A program made the position numbers and the translations under genes. Shown here one piece after another: positions 27,528 to 37,521 of a stretch of 64,000 nt of DNA. The DNA is from CAVPCY01 sp963702525. GTDB lineage: Bacteria; Actinomycetota; Coriobacteriia; Anaerosomatales; PHET01. The first letter of the stretch is position 1; each line of letters starts with the position of its first letter. The DNA lies in the NCBI GenBank assembly GCA_963702525.1, contig CAVPCY010000013.1, positions 248,001 through 312,000 of the forward strand, given 5' to 3'. The notes below the pieces were generated by a model that worked only from the letters and a program-made list of their open reading frames with translations, made no database searches and was not told where the DNA came from.

Positions 27528-30500
27528 GTGCATCTCAACTCGCTCATACTCAAGGGCTTCAAGTCCTTTGCTGACCGCACGGTTCTCTCCCTCGAGCCCG
27601 GCGTCACGGTGGTTGTTGGCCCCAACGGCTCCGGAAAGTCCAACATCTCCGACGCGGTGCTGTGGGTGCTGGGCGAACAGAGCGCCAAGACGCTGCGCGG
27701 CCACGCGATGGAAGACGTCATCTTCGCAGGGTCTTCGGCACGCCAGCCGGTGGGTGTCGCCGAGGTCGACTTGGTCCTCGACAACTCCGACGGCACGCTT
27801 CCACTGGAGTTCACCGAGGTAACCATCACTCGCCGCATGTACCGCTCGGGCGACAGCGAGTACCTGATCAACCAGTCTCCTGCGCGACTCATGGACGTAC
27901 AGGACCTGCTCCACGACTCGGGACTCGGCCGCGACACGCACTCGATCATCAGCCAAGGGCGCCTCGACGAGGTACTCAACTCCCGCGCGGAGGACAGGCG
28001 CACTCTCATCGAGGAAGCCGCCGGGGTCCTGAAGCACAAGAAGCGCAAGGAGCGCGCACTTCGCAAGCTGACCGGGATGGAGGCGCACCTCGAGCGCGCG
28101 AAGGACGTCTCCTCGGAGATCGAGCGGCAGCTTCGTCCGCTCGAGCGCCAGGCCAACAAGGCGGCCAGCCACGCAGGCCTGGTCAAGGAACTGCGCGACG
28201 TCGAGTGTGCCCTCGCGGTCGACGACCTTCGCCGTCTTCAGGCCGAGTGGGAGGGCCTCGCCAAACTCGAGAACGAGGCCGACGCAGATATCGAGCTGTC
28301 GCGCTACCGGCTCAGCAGAGAAGGAGCGCGAGCTGGAGAAGTTCCAGATGATGCTCGAGGAGAAGGGGCTGTTCGTAGGGGACCTCTCCGAGCAACGTCG
28401 GCGTATGCAGTCTATTCTCGAGCGCCTCGACGCGGGTCTGCTGCTCTTGGAGGAGAAGGGCAAGAACCTCGTGGCCCGGCTCTCCGATCTTCGGGCGAAG
28501 CTTCATCAGTCCGAGACGAGAGCGGCGTCTCGCGGTGGCGAACTCGAGGCGCTCAGCGCAGAACGAGGCGAGACAGACGGCCGCCTCAAAGCCCTGTACG
28601 GCCAGCTCAACGAGTTGCGCAAGGAGTCGGAGGCGGTGCGCAAGGCCCGGCTCGCCGCAGACGAGGAACTCGCTCGTCTCGGCTCCGAGCTGCGGCGGGC
28701 TCGCAAGCTGCTGGAGGACGACCGCGCTTCGCACTCCAAGGGGCAACAGGCGTTGCAGGCATTCTCGCTCGAGCAGGACCTGCTCGCCCAGCGCGCCGAC
28801 CAGGTCCGAGAAGCCGCACAGTCCGCGCACGCCACACTCTCGGCACGCCGTTCTCGGCTCGAGTCACTGCAGGCCCAGCTTGCGCGCCTCAAGCGAGACA
28901 TGGCCCTCGCGGACGGCGACGTCGACAAGCGAGTGCGCGTGCTTGACTCGCGTCGGCGCGAGCTCGACACCCGCAGGGAGGCCCTTACGGCCTCACGCGG
29001 CGAGGCCAAGGGGCTGGAAGAGGTCGATCGTGCCTTCGCCTCTGCGTCTCCAGGCCTGGCATGGGCGATAAGCAAGGAGCGCGACCTCAAGGGCATCGTC
29101 GGCCCGCTCTCAGAGGCCGTTCGCGCCCCGGAGGAGCTTGAGTCGCTGGTGGAGCGGCTCTTGGGCTCGGACCTGTTCGGCATCCTCGTCGAAGGACTCC
29201 GGCGCCGCGGCCCGTGTTGCACGCGCTTTGTCGGCGGAGGTCGAAGGCGAGGTCTCGCTCGTCCCGTTGGACGGTATGCGTCCTCGGGCGACCTCTCGCT
29301 CGCCCAAGGGAAAGCGCCTGTTCGACCAGATCGACTGCGATCCGGCTGCCGCACGGGCGATCGAAGCGCTGCTGGGTGATGTCTACCTGGTCGACACCAT
29401 CGAAGATGCGCTTACTGCATCCGAGTCCGATAAGTCCGGCTCTCGCTTTGCGACTCGCGAAGGAGCTGTCGCATGGCCCAGCGGCAAGCTCACGTTGGGC
29501 ACCCAGGTCTCGGACACCGATGGCGTGCTCACGCGCAAGCGCCGCATCAACGAGCTCCGCGACGAATCGACGGCGCTTGTGGCGCAGGTCGGGGAGGCCG
29601 AATCCGACGTCACGACGGCGGAAGAGGCACTCGCGCTCGCACAACAGGACGCCCTCGAGATCTCGCAGAAGATCGCCTCGCTCACCGGCGAGCACGACTC
29701 GCTGCTCGCGGATGTCGGCCGGCTTGAGACCCAGCTCACTGCGCTGGACAACGAGGCCGCATCGGTGGAGCGAAGAATCGCCGAGATCAACGAGCGCGCC
29801 GAGAAGGACCGCCCACAGATCGACGAGTACGAAGCCGGCATCGCCCGTAACCTCAAGAGCATCGAGCTGTTCGAAGAGGAGCTCGCAAGCGCGAGCGAGG
29901 TCCGCGACGCGCGCTTCCGAGAGGAGAGCGCTGTCTCCGAGCGTCTCAGCGTGTGTCAGGTCGAGATCGCGACCGTCTCGGAACGTGAGGTCCATCTCAA
30001 GCGCCAGGTCAACACCATCACAGCCGAGCTCAAGGAGCTGGGTGAAACCGTAGAACGGTCGCGGGCTACCGAGGAGGCGCTCGAGCTGCTGCGCGCAAGG
30101 ATCGAGCCGGTCCACGAGCTCTACCTCGTCTTGCAGGAGCGGGCCGATCACTGGGCGGGCAAGCTCCGAGACAGGGCGCGCTTCGAGCAGGCCGACTCGG
30201 AGTCGCTGCGCTCGACGATCCACGGAGCCCAAGACGCGGTGCGCGAGGTCCAATCTGAGATCGACTCGAAGAACGAGGCGATGGGCGATCTGCGGGTGAC
30301 CAAGGCGCAACTCGAGATCCAGGTCGATCAGGCGGTACGCCGGATCGTAGAGGAACAGGGCCTGCCGCTCGAGACGGCGCTCGCGGCCGCGCCGCTCGAC
30401 GACAGGACAGAAGCGCAAGACCGCGCTCACGCCCTTCGCAAGCGCATCGCCAACCTCGGGCCGGTCAATCCAGTTGCCATGGAGGAGTTCGAAGCACTCA

Positions 30501-31093
30501 GAGGACGCCGCGACTTCATGTCAGACCAGATCGCCGACCTCGATTCGTCCCGCAAGGCGCTCGGCAAGGTCGTTGCAGCCATCGACAGGAAGATGAAGGA
30601 CCGCTTTCTCGAGACATTCGAGGCCGTCGACAAGCACTTCCAGGAGATCTTCTCGGTGCTTTTCCCCGGCGGCGCGGCACAGCTGCAACTCACGGACCCT
30701 GATGACCCCGAGGTCACCGGAGTCGAGGTCATCGCGCAACCGCGTGGCAAGAAGCTCGCGAAGATGTCGCTGATGTCGGGCGGCGAGAAGTCGCTCACCG
30801 CACTCGCACTGCTATTCGCCGTCTACAAGACGCGACCGTGCCCCTTCTACATCCTCGACGAGGTCGAAGCCGCGCTCGACGACACGAACCTGAGACGGTT
30901 CGTCGCGTTCGTCGAGTCGATGCGCAAGTACACGCAGTTCGTTGTCGTCACCCACCAGCGGCGCACGATGGAGTCGGCCGACGTCTTGTACGGCGTTTCG
31001 ATGCAGGCTGACGGCGTGAGCAAGGTTGTCAGCCAGAAGCTCGACAGGACGACGCAGCCGATGGAGGGAGCCGATGAGCACGCCGTGGTTTAG
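27528..31093 (+). CDS. smc: Chromosome segregation ATPase SMC, two apparent frameshifts
   Basis: Dimeric condensin ATPase that organises the chromosome. The N-terminal head has FKSFADRT and Walker A VGPNGSGKSN, and the C-terminal head has the ABC signature LMSGGEKSLTALALLFA and Walker B YILDEVEAALDD. Between them lie two long coiled coils around a hinge (about residues 500-640). The GTG start follows GAGGGGG. Extra bases near 28314 and 29190 shift frame 3 to 1 to 2 inside the first arm and the hinge. Restored length is about 1187 residues, standard for SMC. The end overlaps ftsY by 20 bases. ScpA and ScpB are not in the window. Confidence 0.94.
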
Positions 31094-31985
31094 GCGGCTG
31101 GCTGACGGCCTCACGAAGAGCCGCGAGCGACTCGGCGAACAGCTCAACGTTCTGCTGAACCGTGGTCCGAACCTCGACGATGAGTTCTGGGCTGACCTCG
31201 AAGACGCCCTCATCGCGGCGGACATCGGCTTCACTGCAACCACTGAGATCGTGGACAGCCTTCGTGACGAGTCTGCCCGCAAAGCGCTGCCTGACGCGGC
31301 CGCTGTCATCGACATGCTTGTCGAGCGCATCGCCGCCGAGTTCAAGCCGGGCGAGGACGTGTTCGCGCTCGCACCGGTGACCATCCTCATGGTGGGGGTG
31401 AACGGGACCGGCAAGACCACTTCGGTGGGCAAGCTCGCGAAACAGGCCGTTGACTCGGGGAGATCGGTCATGCTTGGCAGCGCTGACACGTTCCGCGCCG
31501 CCGCCGCGGAGCAGCTCGACGTCTGGGCACAGCGTGCTCAGGTGCCGGTCGTCCGTCGCGACAGGGGGGCAGACCCTGCTGCCGTCGCTTTCGATACGGT
31601 CGTGGCCGCGGAGCAGGCCGGCGCCGATCTCACACTGATCGATACGGCGGGCCGACTGCACACCTCGGCCGAGCTCATGCGCGAGCTGCAGAAGGTCATG
31701 CGCGTCGCCGAGAACCGCAGCGCACCGCCGGTCAAGACGGTCTTGGTGATGGACGCGACCACCGGGCAGAACGGCCTTGCTCAGGCGAGGGAGTTCAACG
31801 CTGCGCTCGGTGTCGACGGCATCGTGCTCACCAAGCTCGACGGAACCGCCAAGGGCGGTATCGCCGTCGCGATATCGCGTGAGCTGCAGATTCCGATTCT
31901 GCGGATCGGTGTTGGTGAAGGGCTCGAGGACCTGAGGCCTTTCGATCCTGACGTCTTCGCAAGGGCCCTCATTCGTGGAGAGTGA
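31074..31985 (+). CDS. ftsY: Signal recognition particle receptor FtsY
   Basis: SRP receptor GTPase that pairs with Ffh at the membrane. The 303-residue product is essentially the NG core: helical N domain, then GVNGTGKTTSVGK, DTFRAAAAEQL, DTAGRLH, TKLDGTAKGG. The acidic A domain of E. coli FtsY is missing. GGAGGGAG precedes the ATG inside smc. It overlaps the signal peptidase gene by 11 bases, and ffh follows, so SRP targeting and cleavage are grouped. Confidence 0.95.
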   Translation: MSTPWFRRLADGLTKSRERLGEQLNVLLNRGPNLDDEFWADLEDALIAADIGFTATTEIVDSLRDESARKALPDAAAVIDMLVERIAAEFKPGEDVFALAPVTILMVGVNGTGKTTSVGKLAKQAVDSGRSVMLGSADTFRAAAAEQLDVWAQRAQVPVVRRDRGADPAAVAFDTVVAAEQAGADLTLIDTAGRLHTSAELMRELQKVMRVAENRSAPPVKTVLVMDATTGQNGLAQAREFNAALGVDGIVLTKLDGTAKGGIAVAISRELQIPILRIGVGEGLEDLRPFDPDVFARALIRGE

Positions 31986-32544
31986 CGATCTCTACACCGG
32001 ACCGACACTGTTGGCGCCCGGGGCCAACGACACGGGACGGAATCTCGCGAGACGGCTGATCATTCCGCTCGCGCTCCTGCTCTTCGCCGTCGTTCTGGTC
32101 TTCTACGTGTTCTTCACGTCGATCACGGTGCGGGGCGAGTCGATGGAGCCCACGCTGCGCAACGGGGATCGGCTTCTCATCACGAAGGGCTACGACACGC
32201 CCGCTCGCGGAGACGTTGTCGTGTTCGCGACACTGGACACCCGCAACCGCGAGGAAGACCTCGTCAAGCGAGTCATCGCCGTCCAGGGTGACACGGTGGA
32301 GGTGCGGCAGGGCATCGCGCTGGTCAACGGCACCGTCGAGCCCGCGAGGAGCATCTTGACGAGCCCGTACGACCCCAGCTACGTCAAACCCTTCGTGATC
32401 GAGCCCGGCAACGTGTTCGTCATGGGCGACAATCGGCCGATCGCCCTGGATAGTCGCGATCTCGGCCCCGTGCCGATCACCTCCATCAAGGGCAAGGCGG
32501 TCTACCTCTACGCCCCGATCAACCACGCTCGCTCGCTACGCTGA
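31975..32544 (+). CDS. lepB: Signal peptidase I (first of three)
   Basis: Membrane Ser/Lys protease that cuts signal peptides of exported proteins. One membrane segment (about residues 27-48), then GESMEPT with the catalytic Ser, LVKRVIAV with the catalytic Lys, and MGDNRPIALDSR. Length is 189 residues. The GTG start lies within the end of ftsY. Its box after MGDN differs from the NSGDSR of the two later copies, so it is not a recent duplicate. Confidence 0.92.
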   Translation: MESDDLYTGPTLLAPGANDTGRNLARRLIIPLALLLFAVVLVFYVFFTSITVRGESMEPTLRNGDRLLITKGYDTPARGDVVVFATLDTRNREEDLVKRVIAVQGDTVEVRQGIALVNGTVEPARSILTSPYDPSYVKPFVIEPGNVFVMGDNRPIALDSRDLGPVPITSIKGKAVYLYAPINHARSLR

Positions 32545-32548
32545 CCGA

Positions 32549-32577
32549 TTGACCGCGGCACGGACGCAGACTAGGGT
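32549..32577 (+). promoter_or_regulatory. Promoter of ffh
   Basis: TTGACC, 17 bases, TAGGGT, about 50 bases upstream of the ffh ATG. The -35 is strong, the -10 weaker. Confidence 0.5.
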
Positions 32578-32625
32578 TGTCCGTGCCCAGAGCCTCCCCT
32601 GAGTACGACGAAAGGCCCTCACCCG

Positions 32626-33981
32626 ATGTTTCAGAACCTCTCAGACCGCCTCCAGCAGATCTTCGCCGGACTCACCGGCAAGGGCAGACTGACCGAGGCC
32701 GATGTCGACGCCGCCATGCGCGAGATCCGCATGGCTCTGCTCGAGGCCGACGTGAACTTCAAGGTCGTGAAGGAGTTCGTCGCGAAGGTCCGGGAGCGTG
32801 CGGTGGGCTCGGACGTGCTCTCGTCCCTCACGCCGGGCCAGCAGGTCATCAAGATCGTGCTCGACGAGATGACTCATCTGTTGGGCGACACCAACAGCAA
32901 GCTGGCGCTGTCGGGCCGCATTCCCAACGTCGTCATGCTCGTGGGCCTGCAGGGATCCGGCAAGACAACCGCCACGGCCAAGCTCGCACTGCTTCTGCGC
33001 AAGCAGGGCAAGCATCCGCTGATGGTGGCGTGTGACGTCTACCGGCCCGCGGCCATGGACCAGCTGGAGGCACTCGGCCGAGAACTCGACATCCCTGTGT
33101 ACCGGGGCGACTCGGCCGACCCGGTCGCCATCGCGCGGGCGGGCGTTCGGGAAGCGATCGATACGTTGCGCGACGTGGTCATCGTCGACACCGCGGGACG
33201 GCTGCACATCGACGAGGAGATGATGTCTGAGGCGGCGTCCATCCGCGATGCCGTGAAGCCCGACCAGATACTCATGGTCGTGGACGCGATGACAGGTCAG
33301 GATGCCGTCAACGTCGCTGCCGCGTTTGCCGAGAAGGTCAACTTCGACGGCGTCATCATGAGCAAGCTCGATGGCGACGCCCGGGGTGGCGCCGCGCTGT
33401 CGATCCGCCAGGTCACCGGCAAGCCGATCAAGTTCGTCTCGGCAGGCGAGAAGCCCGACGCGCTCGAGCCCTTCTACCCCGACCGAATGGCGAAGCGCAT
33501 CCTCGGCATGGGCGATGTGGTCTCGCTCATCGAGAAGGCGCAGGAGGCGGCTGCCGGCGCCGATGAGGTTGACGAGAAGACCGCCGCGCGGCTCGCCAAG
33601 GGCGACTTCACCCTCGAGGACTTCCTGACTCAGATCAAGCAGGTGCGCAAGATGGGCGGGCTGGGCGGGATTCTCAAGTCATTGCCGGGCGCGGGCAAGC
33701 TCAAGGACGTCGAGGGACAGGTCGACGAGGGCGAGCTCGATCGCGTCGAGGCGATCATCTTCTCCATGACCGGCAAGGAGCGGCGAAACCCGAAGCTCCT
33801 GAACGGATCGCGGCGGGAGCGGATCGCCAGAGGTGCCGGGGTGAGCGTCACCGACGTGAACCGAGTCCTCAAGCAGTTCACCGAAGCCCGCAAGCTCATG
33901 AAGCAACTCCAAGCCACCCAGGGGAAGGGCCGACGCAGGATGCGCCTGCCCGGAATGGGGGGCGGGCTCGGGGGAGTGTAG
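32626..33981 (+). CDS. ffh: Signal recognition particle protein Ffh
   Basis: GTPase of the SRP that binds signal sequences and 4.5S RNA. The 451-residue product has the N domain, G domain (GLQGSGKTTATAKLA, DVYRPAAMDQL, DTAGRLH, SKLDGDARGGAALS) and a Met-rich M domain ending in GKGRRRMRLPGMGGG. The frame is intact. The SRP RNA gene is not in the window. Confidence 0.96.
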   Translation: MFQNLSDRLQQIFAGLTGKGRLTEADVDAAMREIRMALLEADVNFKVVKEFVAKVRERAVGSDVLSSLTPGQQVIKIVLDEMTHLLGDTNSKLALSGRIPNVVMLVGLQGSGKTTATAKLALLLRKQGKHPLMVACDVYRPAAMDQLEALGRELDIPVYRGDSADPVAIARAGVREAIDTLRDVVIVDTAGRLHIDEEMMSEAASIRDAVKPDQILMVVDAMTGQDAVNVAAAFAEKVNFDGVIMSKLDGDARGGAALSIRQVTGKPIKFVSAGEKPDALEPFYPDRMAKRILGMGDVVSLIEKAQEAAAGADEVDEKTAARLAKGDFTLEDFLTQIKQVRKMGGLGGILKSLPGAGKLKDVEGQVDEGELDRVEAIIFSMTGKERRNPKLLNGSRRERIARGAGVSVTDVNRVLKQFTEARKLMKQLQATQGKGRRRMRLPGMGGGLGGV

Positions 33982-34020
33982 GCGCGCGCGCAGGGCGATT
34001 TGACCAGCGCTGGCGCGTCT

Positions 34021-34049
34021 TTGACCGAAGCCCGACCCTGCCGTATCAT
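34021..34049 (+). promoter_or_regulatory. Promoter of rpsP-khpA-rimM-trmD
   Basis: TTGACC, 17 bases, TATCAT: the best -35/-10 pair in the window, about 67 bases upstream of the rpsP start. Confidence 0.7.
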
Positions 34050-34073
34050 TATCCACCGCTTTGCTCGAAAGGA

Positions 34074-34095
34074 GCGTCCGCATCCGCGCGGACGC
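34074..34095 (+). promoter_or_regulatory. Hairpin in the rpsP leader
   Basis: GCGTCCGC, loop ATCCGC, GCGGACGC: a perfect 8-bp stem in the 5' leader that ends 7 bases before the rpsP Shine-Dalgarno. It may influence rpsP translation; no known element was recognised. Confidence 0.4.
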
Positions 34096-34115
34096 CTTGT
34101 CCGGAGGTGAACCCG

Positions 34116-34628
34116 TTGGCAGTCAAGATCCGCCTGGCGCGTCACGGTGCCAAGAAGGCCCCGTTCTACCGCATCGTCGTCGCCGACGGTCGCGCGCGCC
34201 GCGATGGCCGATTCATCGAGATAGTCGGTCGCTACAACCCTCGCACCAACCCGTCGACCGTCGAGGTCGACGTTGAGAAGGTCGACGCTTGGATCGCGAA
34301 GGGAGCCCAGCCCAGCGAGGCGGTGGCGAAGCTCATCGCCATCGCGAAGGGCGAGAAGCAGGCGCCGGTCGCTGAGGCCAAGGTCTCCAAGAAGGCCGCA
34401 GACAAGGCGAAGGCCGAGGCCGACGCTGCAGTGAAGGCAGCGGAAGAGGCAGCCGCGGCCAAGGAGGCGCCCGCAGAGGAGCCGCTGCGAGGAGGCCCCC
34501 GCTGAGGAGCCGGCCGCAGTTGAAGAGGCTCCCGCCGAGGAGCCGGCTGCCGAAGAGGCGCCCGCCGCAGAGGAGGCCCGCCGCTGAGGAGGCTGCCGAA
34601 AGCCGCCGATACTGCCGACGAAGAGTAG
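34116..34628 (+). CDS. rpsP: 30S ribosomal protein S16 with Ala/Glu-rich tail, apparent frameshifts
   Basis: The S16 core is clear: MAVKIRLARHGAKKAPFYR to YNPRTNPSTVEVD. The start is a TTG at 34116 with GGAGGTGA six bases upstream; a GTG at 34107 overlaps that Shine-Dalgarno. After about residue 85 the protein continues as a charged Ala/Lys then Ala/Pro/Glu tail. Extra bases near 34487, 34578 and 34600 break the tail. Joining the frames gives a run of EEAPAEEPAAVEEAPAEEP type ending ADEE and TAG at 34626. Restored length is about 169 residues, twice the usual S16. Confidence 0.88.
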
Positions 34629-34640
34629 CGGGACGCGCGA

Positions 34641-34893
34641 ATGTCCCGCACCGGTGCTGACACCGAAGCGCTTGTCCGCTACCTCGTCGAGTCGCTTGTA
34701 GACGTGCCCGAGGCGGTGAAGATCTCCGTCACCCAGAGTGATAGACTCCGTCAGCTTCATGGTGGAGCTCGACCCCTCCGACGTCGGCAAGGTCATCGGG
34801 CGCGGCGGGCGCACCATCAAGGCCATCCGCACTCTGGCCCGCGCTGCCGGCAGCACAGAGAACCGGCAGGTCGAGGTCGACGTCGTAGGCTGA
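34641..34893 (+). CDS. khpA: KH-domain RNA-binding protein KhpA, one apparent frameshift
   Basis: A small single-KH protein encoded between rpsP and rimM, the conserved position of KhpA (YlqC). The N-terminal helix region ALVRYLVESLVDVPEAVKI and the KH core DVGKVIGRGGRTIKAIRTL (GXXG loop = GRGG) are in different frames; one extra base near 34735 links them. Restored length is about 83 residues. No good Shine-Dalgarno is visible, so coupling to rpsP is possible. Confidence 0.88.
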
Positions 34894-34894
34894 C

Positions 34895-35429
34895 ATGCCC
34901 ATGGCAACAGAGCCCTACGCCGCGATCGGGCGCGTCACCAAGACCCACGGACTCAACGGGGAGGTCTCCGTCGTCTTCGACGACGGGGCCTCTTCTGTCG
35001 TTCGGGAGGGACTGCTCGTGTGGTTCGTGCCACCCCCCGGGCAGGCAGGACCGTCGCGGATCGTCCAGACTCGGCCAGGACCCAAGGGGACGCTCGTGTC
35101 GTTCGAGCGACGTGACCACCGTCGACCAAGCCGCGCCTCTCGTCGGCTGCAGCATTCTCGCCCGCGCGGAGGATCTCCCCGGGGAGCGGCAGAACGCGGA
35201 TGAGCGCTGACTATGCCGGGTTCTCGGTGATGCGACACGGATCGCGGGGACTTGGGTGTCGTGCGTGAGACGATCATCACGGGCGCGAACGACGTCTGGA
35301 TCGTCGATGGCACATTCGGAGAGGTGCTCATCCCGGTGATAGACGACGTCGTGCTTGAGATCGACGATGCAGCGACGCGTCATCCGGGTAGCGCTGCTCC
35401 CGGGGCTGCTGGAGGACGACGACCGATGA
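34895..35429 (+). CDS. rimM: Ribosome maturation factor RimM, four apparent frameshifts
   Basis: Binds S19 and helps 30S head maturation. The N-terminal IGRVTKTHGLNGEVSV is in frame 2, VDQAAPLVGCSILARAEDLP in frame 3, a short DYAGFSV part in frame 1, the PRC-barrel part LGVVRETIITGANDVWIV with VLIPVIDDVVLEID in frame 2, and the end LLPGLLEDDDR in frame 3. Extra single bases near 35112, 35210, 35233 and 35378 explain all steps. Restored length is about 176 residues. ATG 34901 is an alternative start. The stop overlaps trmD. Confidence 0.88.
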
Positions 35430-36175
35430 GGGTCGACGTCCTCACCATCTTCCCGGAGATGTTCGACGCGCCGATGTCGGCCTCGATCGTCGGCTTGGCT
35501 CGTCAGAAGGGCCTCCTCAACCTATACGTCCACGACCTGAGGGACTGGACCCACGACCGCCACCGGACCACCGACGACGCACCCTATGGTGGGGGACCGG
35601 GCATGGTGATGAAGCCGGAACCCATCTTCGAGGCCATCGATTCCATACGCGGTCTCGACGCGGACCCGGGCATGGTGGGCTTTCTGACCCCGGCGGGACG
35701 GCGCCTCACGCAGCGGCTCGCCCAGGAGCTGGCTGGCGCAACTCGCATCATCCTCGTGTGCGGGCGCTACGAGGGCTTCGACGAGCGGGTGTTCGCGCTC
35801 GCCGACTTCCAGATCTCCATAGGCGACTACGTTCTGACCGGAGGCGAACTGCCGGCGATGGTCGTTGTCGACGCCGTCGCACGGCTTCAGCCGGGCGTCT
35901 TAGGCGACGAGCTGAGTGCTGCAGACGAAACCTTCACACAAGGTCTACTGGAGTACCCCCAGTACACGCGCCCCGCCGAGTATCGTGGTCTCGAGGTGCC
36001 TGCGGTCCTGCGTTCCGGAGATCACGCAAGGATCGCCGCGTGGCGAAGGGAGCAGTCGGTCCGGAGAACCGCGCGAGTGAGACCCGACCTGCTGCCCCGA
36101 GCCGCGCTGACCGACTCGGAGAGGGCTGTCGCGAATAGCGAGCGCGAGGGCCTGGACGGACAGGAAGACAGCTGA
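35426..36175 (+). CDS. trmD: tRNA (guanine-37-N1) methyltransferase TrmD
   Basis: SPOUT methyltransferase that makes m1G37 and prevents +1 frameshifting. The 249-residue product has the start MRVDVLTIFPEMFD, PYGGGPGMVMKPEP, and the trefoil-knot SAM site CGRYEGFDERV with ISIGDYVLTGGELPA. ATGA overlap with rimM, and the TGA overlaps the next ATG by one base. Confidence 0.96.
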   Translation: MRVDVLTIFPEMFDAPMSASIVGLARQKGLLNLYVHDLRDWTHDRHRTTDDAPYGGGPGMVMKPEPIFEAIDSIRGLDADPGMVGFLTPAGRRLTQRLAQELAGATRIILVCGRYEGFDERVFALADFQISIGDYVLTGGELPAMVVVDAVARLQPGVLGDELSAADETFTQGLLEYPQYTRPAEYRGLEVPAVLRSGDHARIAAWRREQSVRRTARVRPDLLPRAALTDSERAVANSEREGLDGQEDS

Positions 36176-36771
36176 TGATTCCGACCGAAGGGTCCGTGCC
36201 CGGTGAGTCGTCCGAGCAGGACCTCTCCATGCCGCGTGCGGACCAGACCTCGGTAGGCCGATGGATGGTCGAGACCGCGCTGCTTCTCATCGTGGCCTTC
36301 GTCATCGCTCAGGGTGTCAAGGCATTCGTGGTGCAACCATTCGTCATCCCTACCGGGTCGATGATCCCGACGATCGGCGTGGGTGACTACGTGCTCGCCG
36401 AGAAGATCAGCTACCTTCTCGGGGGCACTCCGGCCCAAGGCGATATCGTCGTCTTCGATGATCCGATGGACGAGCACCCACAGCTGATAAAGCGGGTCAT
36501 CGCAACCGGAGGGCAGACCGTCGACGTCCGAGACGGTGATGTGTACGTCGATGGCGAGCCACTCTCAGAGCCATACGTACATGGAAAGGCGACGACACCC
36601 GGCACAGTCGCCACGCCTCTCGTCATCCCGAGGGGGTTCGTTTGGCTGATGGGAGACAACCGGCCCAACAGCGGCGACAGCCGCTACTTCGGGCCACAGC
36701 CTATCTCGGCCGTACACGGCAGGGCATTCTGGACATACTGGCCACTTGGGCAGTTCGCTCCGCTAGACTGA
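36175..36771 (+). CDS. lepB: Signal peptidase I (second of three)
   Basis: A 198-residue type I signal peptidase: short cytoplasmic N-terminus, one membrane segment (about residues 32-50), PTGSMIPTI with the catalytic Ser, LIKRVIATGG with the catalytic Lys, and MGDNRPNSGDSRYFG. It starts within the trmD stop (TGATG). About half its residues match the next gene over the whole catalytic core, so the two look like a tandem duplication. Confidence 0.92.
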   Translation: MIPTEGSVPGESSEQDLSMPRADQTSVGRWMVETALLLIVAFVIAQGVKAFVVQPFVIPTGSMIPTIGVGDYVLAEKISYLLGGTPAQGDIVVFDDPMDEHPQLIKRVIATGGQTVDVRDGDVYVDGEPLSEPYVHGKATTPGTVATPLVIPRGFVWLMGDNRPNSGDSRYFGPQPISAVHGRAFWTYWPLGQFAPLD

Positions 36772-36815
36772 TTCACCGACTACGACCCGTCTTCCGCATC
36801 CGAGGAGTCGATCCG

Positions 36816-37382
36816 ATGGCACCCGAGCACGTGAACGATGAGCAGCAGCAGACCTCAACGCTGAGGTGGCTGGTCGAGACCGCGCTGCTCGTCGCATTGG
36901 CGTTCGTGCTCGCTCAGGGCATCAAGTCCTTCGTCGTACAGCCGTTCGTCATACCGTCTGGCTCGATGCTGCCCACCATCCAGTTGGGCGACCGCGTGAT
37001 AGCCGAGAAGCTCACGTATCGCTTCTCCCACCCTCCCAGACCCGGCGAGATCGTGGTATTCGCGAACCCCCAGGGCTATCCGCCGATCCTCATCAAGCGT
37101 GTCGTCGCCTCAGGGGGCCAGACCGTCGACCTCAAGGACGGCAAGGTCTACATCGACGGCAAGCTGATCGACGAGCCGTACACTCACGGTCAACCGACCC
37201 AGCCGCTCAACCCGGCGTACACCTACCCGTTCAGAGTCCCCGATGACTACGTGTGGTTGATGGGTGACAACCGCACCAACAGCGGCGACAGCAGGGAGAT
37301 AGGCCCCGTGGCGCTCTCGGCGATAAAGGGCCGAGCCATGTGGACGTACTGGCCGCCCAAGGCGTTCGGACCGCTCGAGTAG
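36816..37382 (+). CDS. lepB: Signal peptidase I (third of three)
   Basis: A 188-residue type I signal peptidase: membrane segment about 21-40, PSGSMLPTI, LIKRVVASGG, MGDNRTNSGDSREIG. The ATG at 36816 has GAGGAG nine bases upstream. It shares with the preceding gene the pattern LVETALL...AQG-K-FVVQPFVIP and the same C-terminal WTYWP ending, which the first copy at 31975 lacks. Confidence 0.92.
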   Translation: MAPEHVNDEQQQTSTLRWLVETALLVALAFVLAQGIKSFVVQPFVIPSGSMLPTIQLGDRVIAEKLTYRFSHPPRPGEIVVFANPQGYPPILIKRVVASGGQTVDLKDGKVYIDGKLIDEPYTHGQPTQPLNPAYTYPFRVPDDYVWLMGDNRTNSGDSREIGPVALSAIKGRAMWTYWPPKAFGPLE

Positions 37383-37430
37383 TCGCGAGACCGCAGCCAG
37401 CCAGGCTCTGAGCGCCCGCTATGACCCCCA

Positions 37431-37459
37431 TTGCCCACGCTACGGTGGTGGTCTATACT
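37431..37459 (+). promoter_or_regulatory. Promoter of rplS
   Basis: TTGCCC, 17 bases, TATACT, about 63 bases upstream of the rplS ATG. Confidence 0.65.
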
Positions 37460-37521
37460 ACCCACTCGCGCCTGCTTCAGGGTCGCACTGACACGTCTAA
37501 AGAACAGGAACAACCAAGGCC

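Noticed and set aside
29087..30430. Minus-strand open frame of about 447 codons opposite smc
   Set aside because: Shadow of the SMC coiled coil; Leu/Glu/Arg-biased product with no motif.
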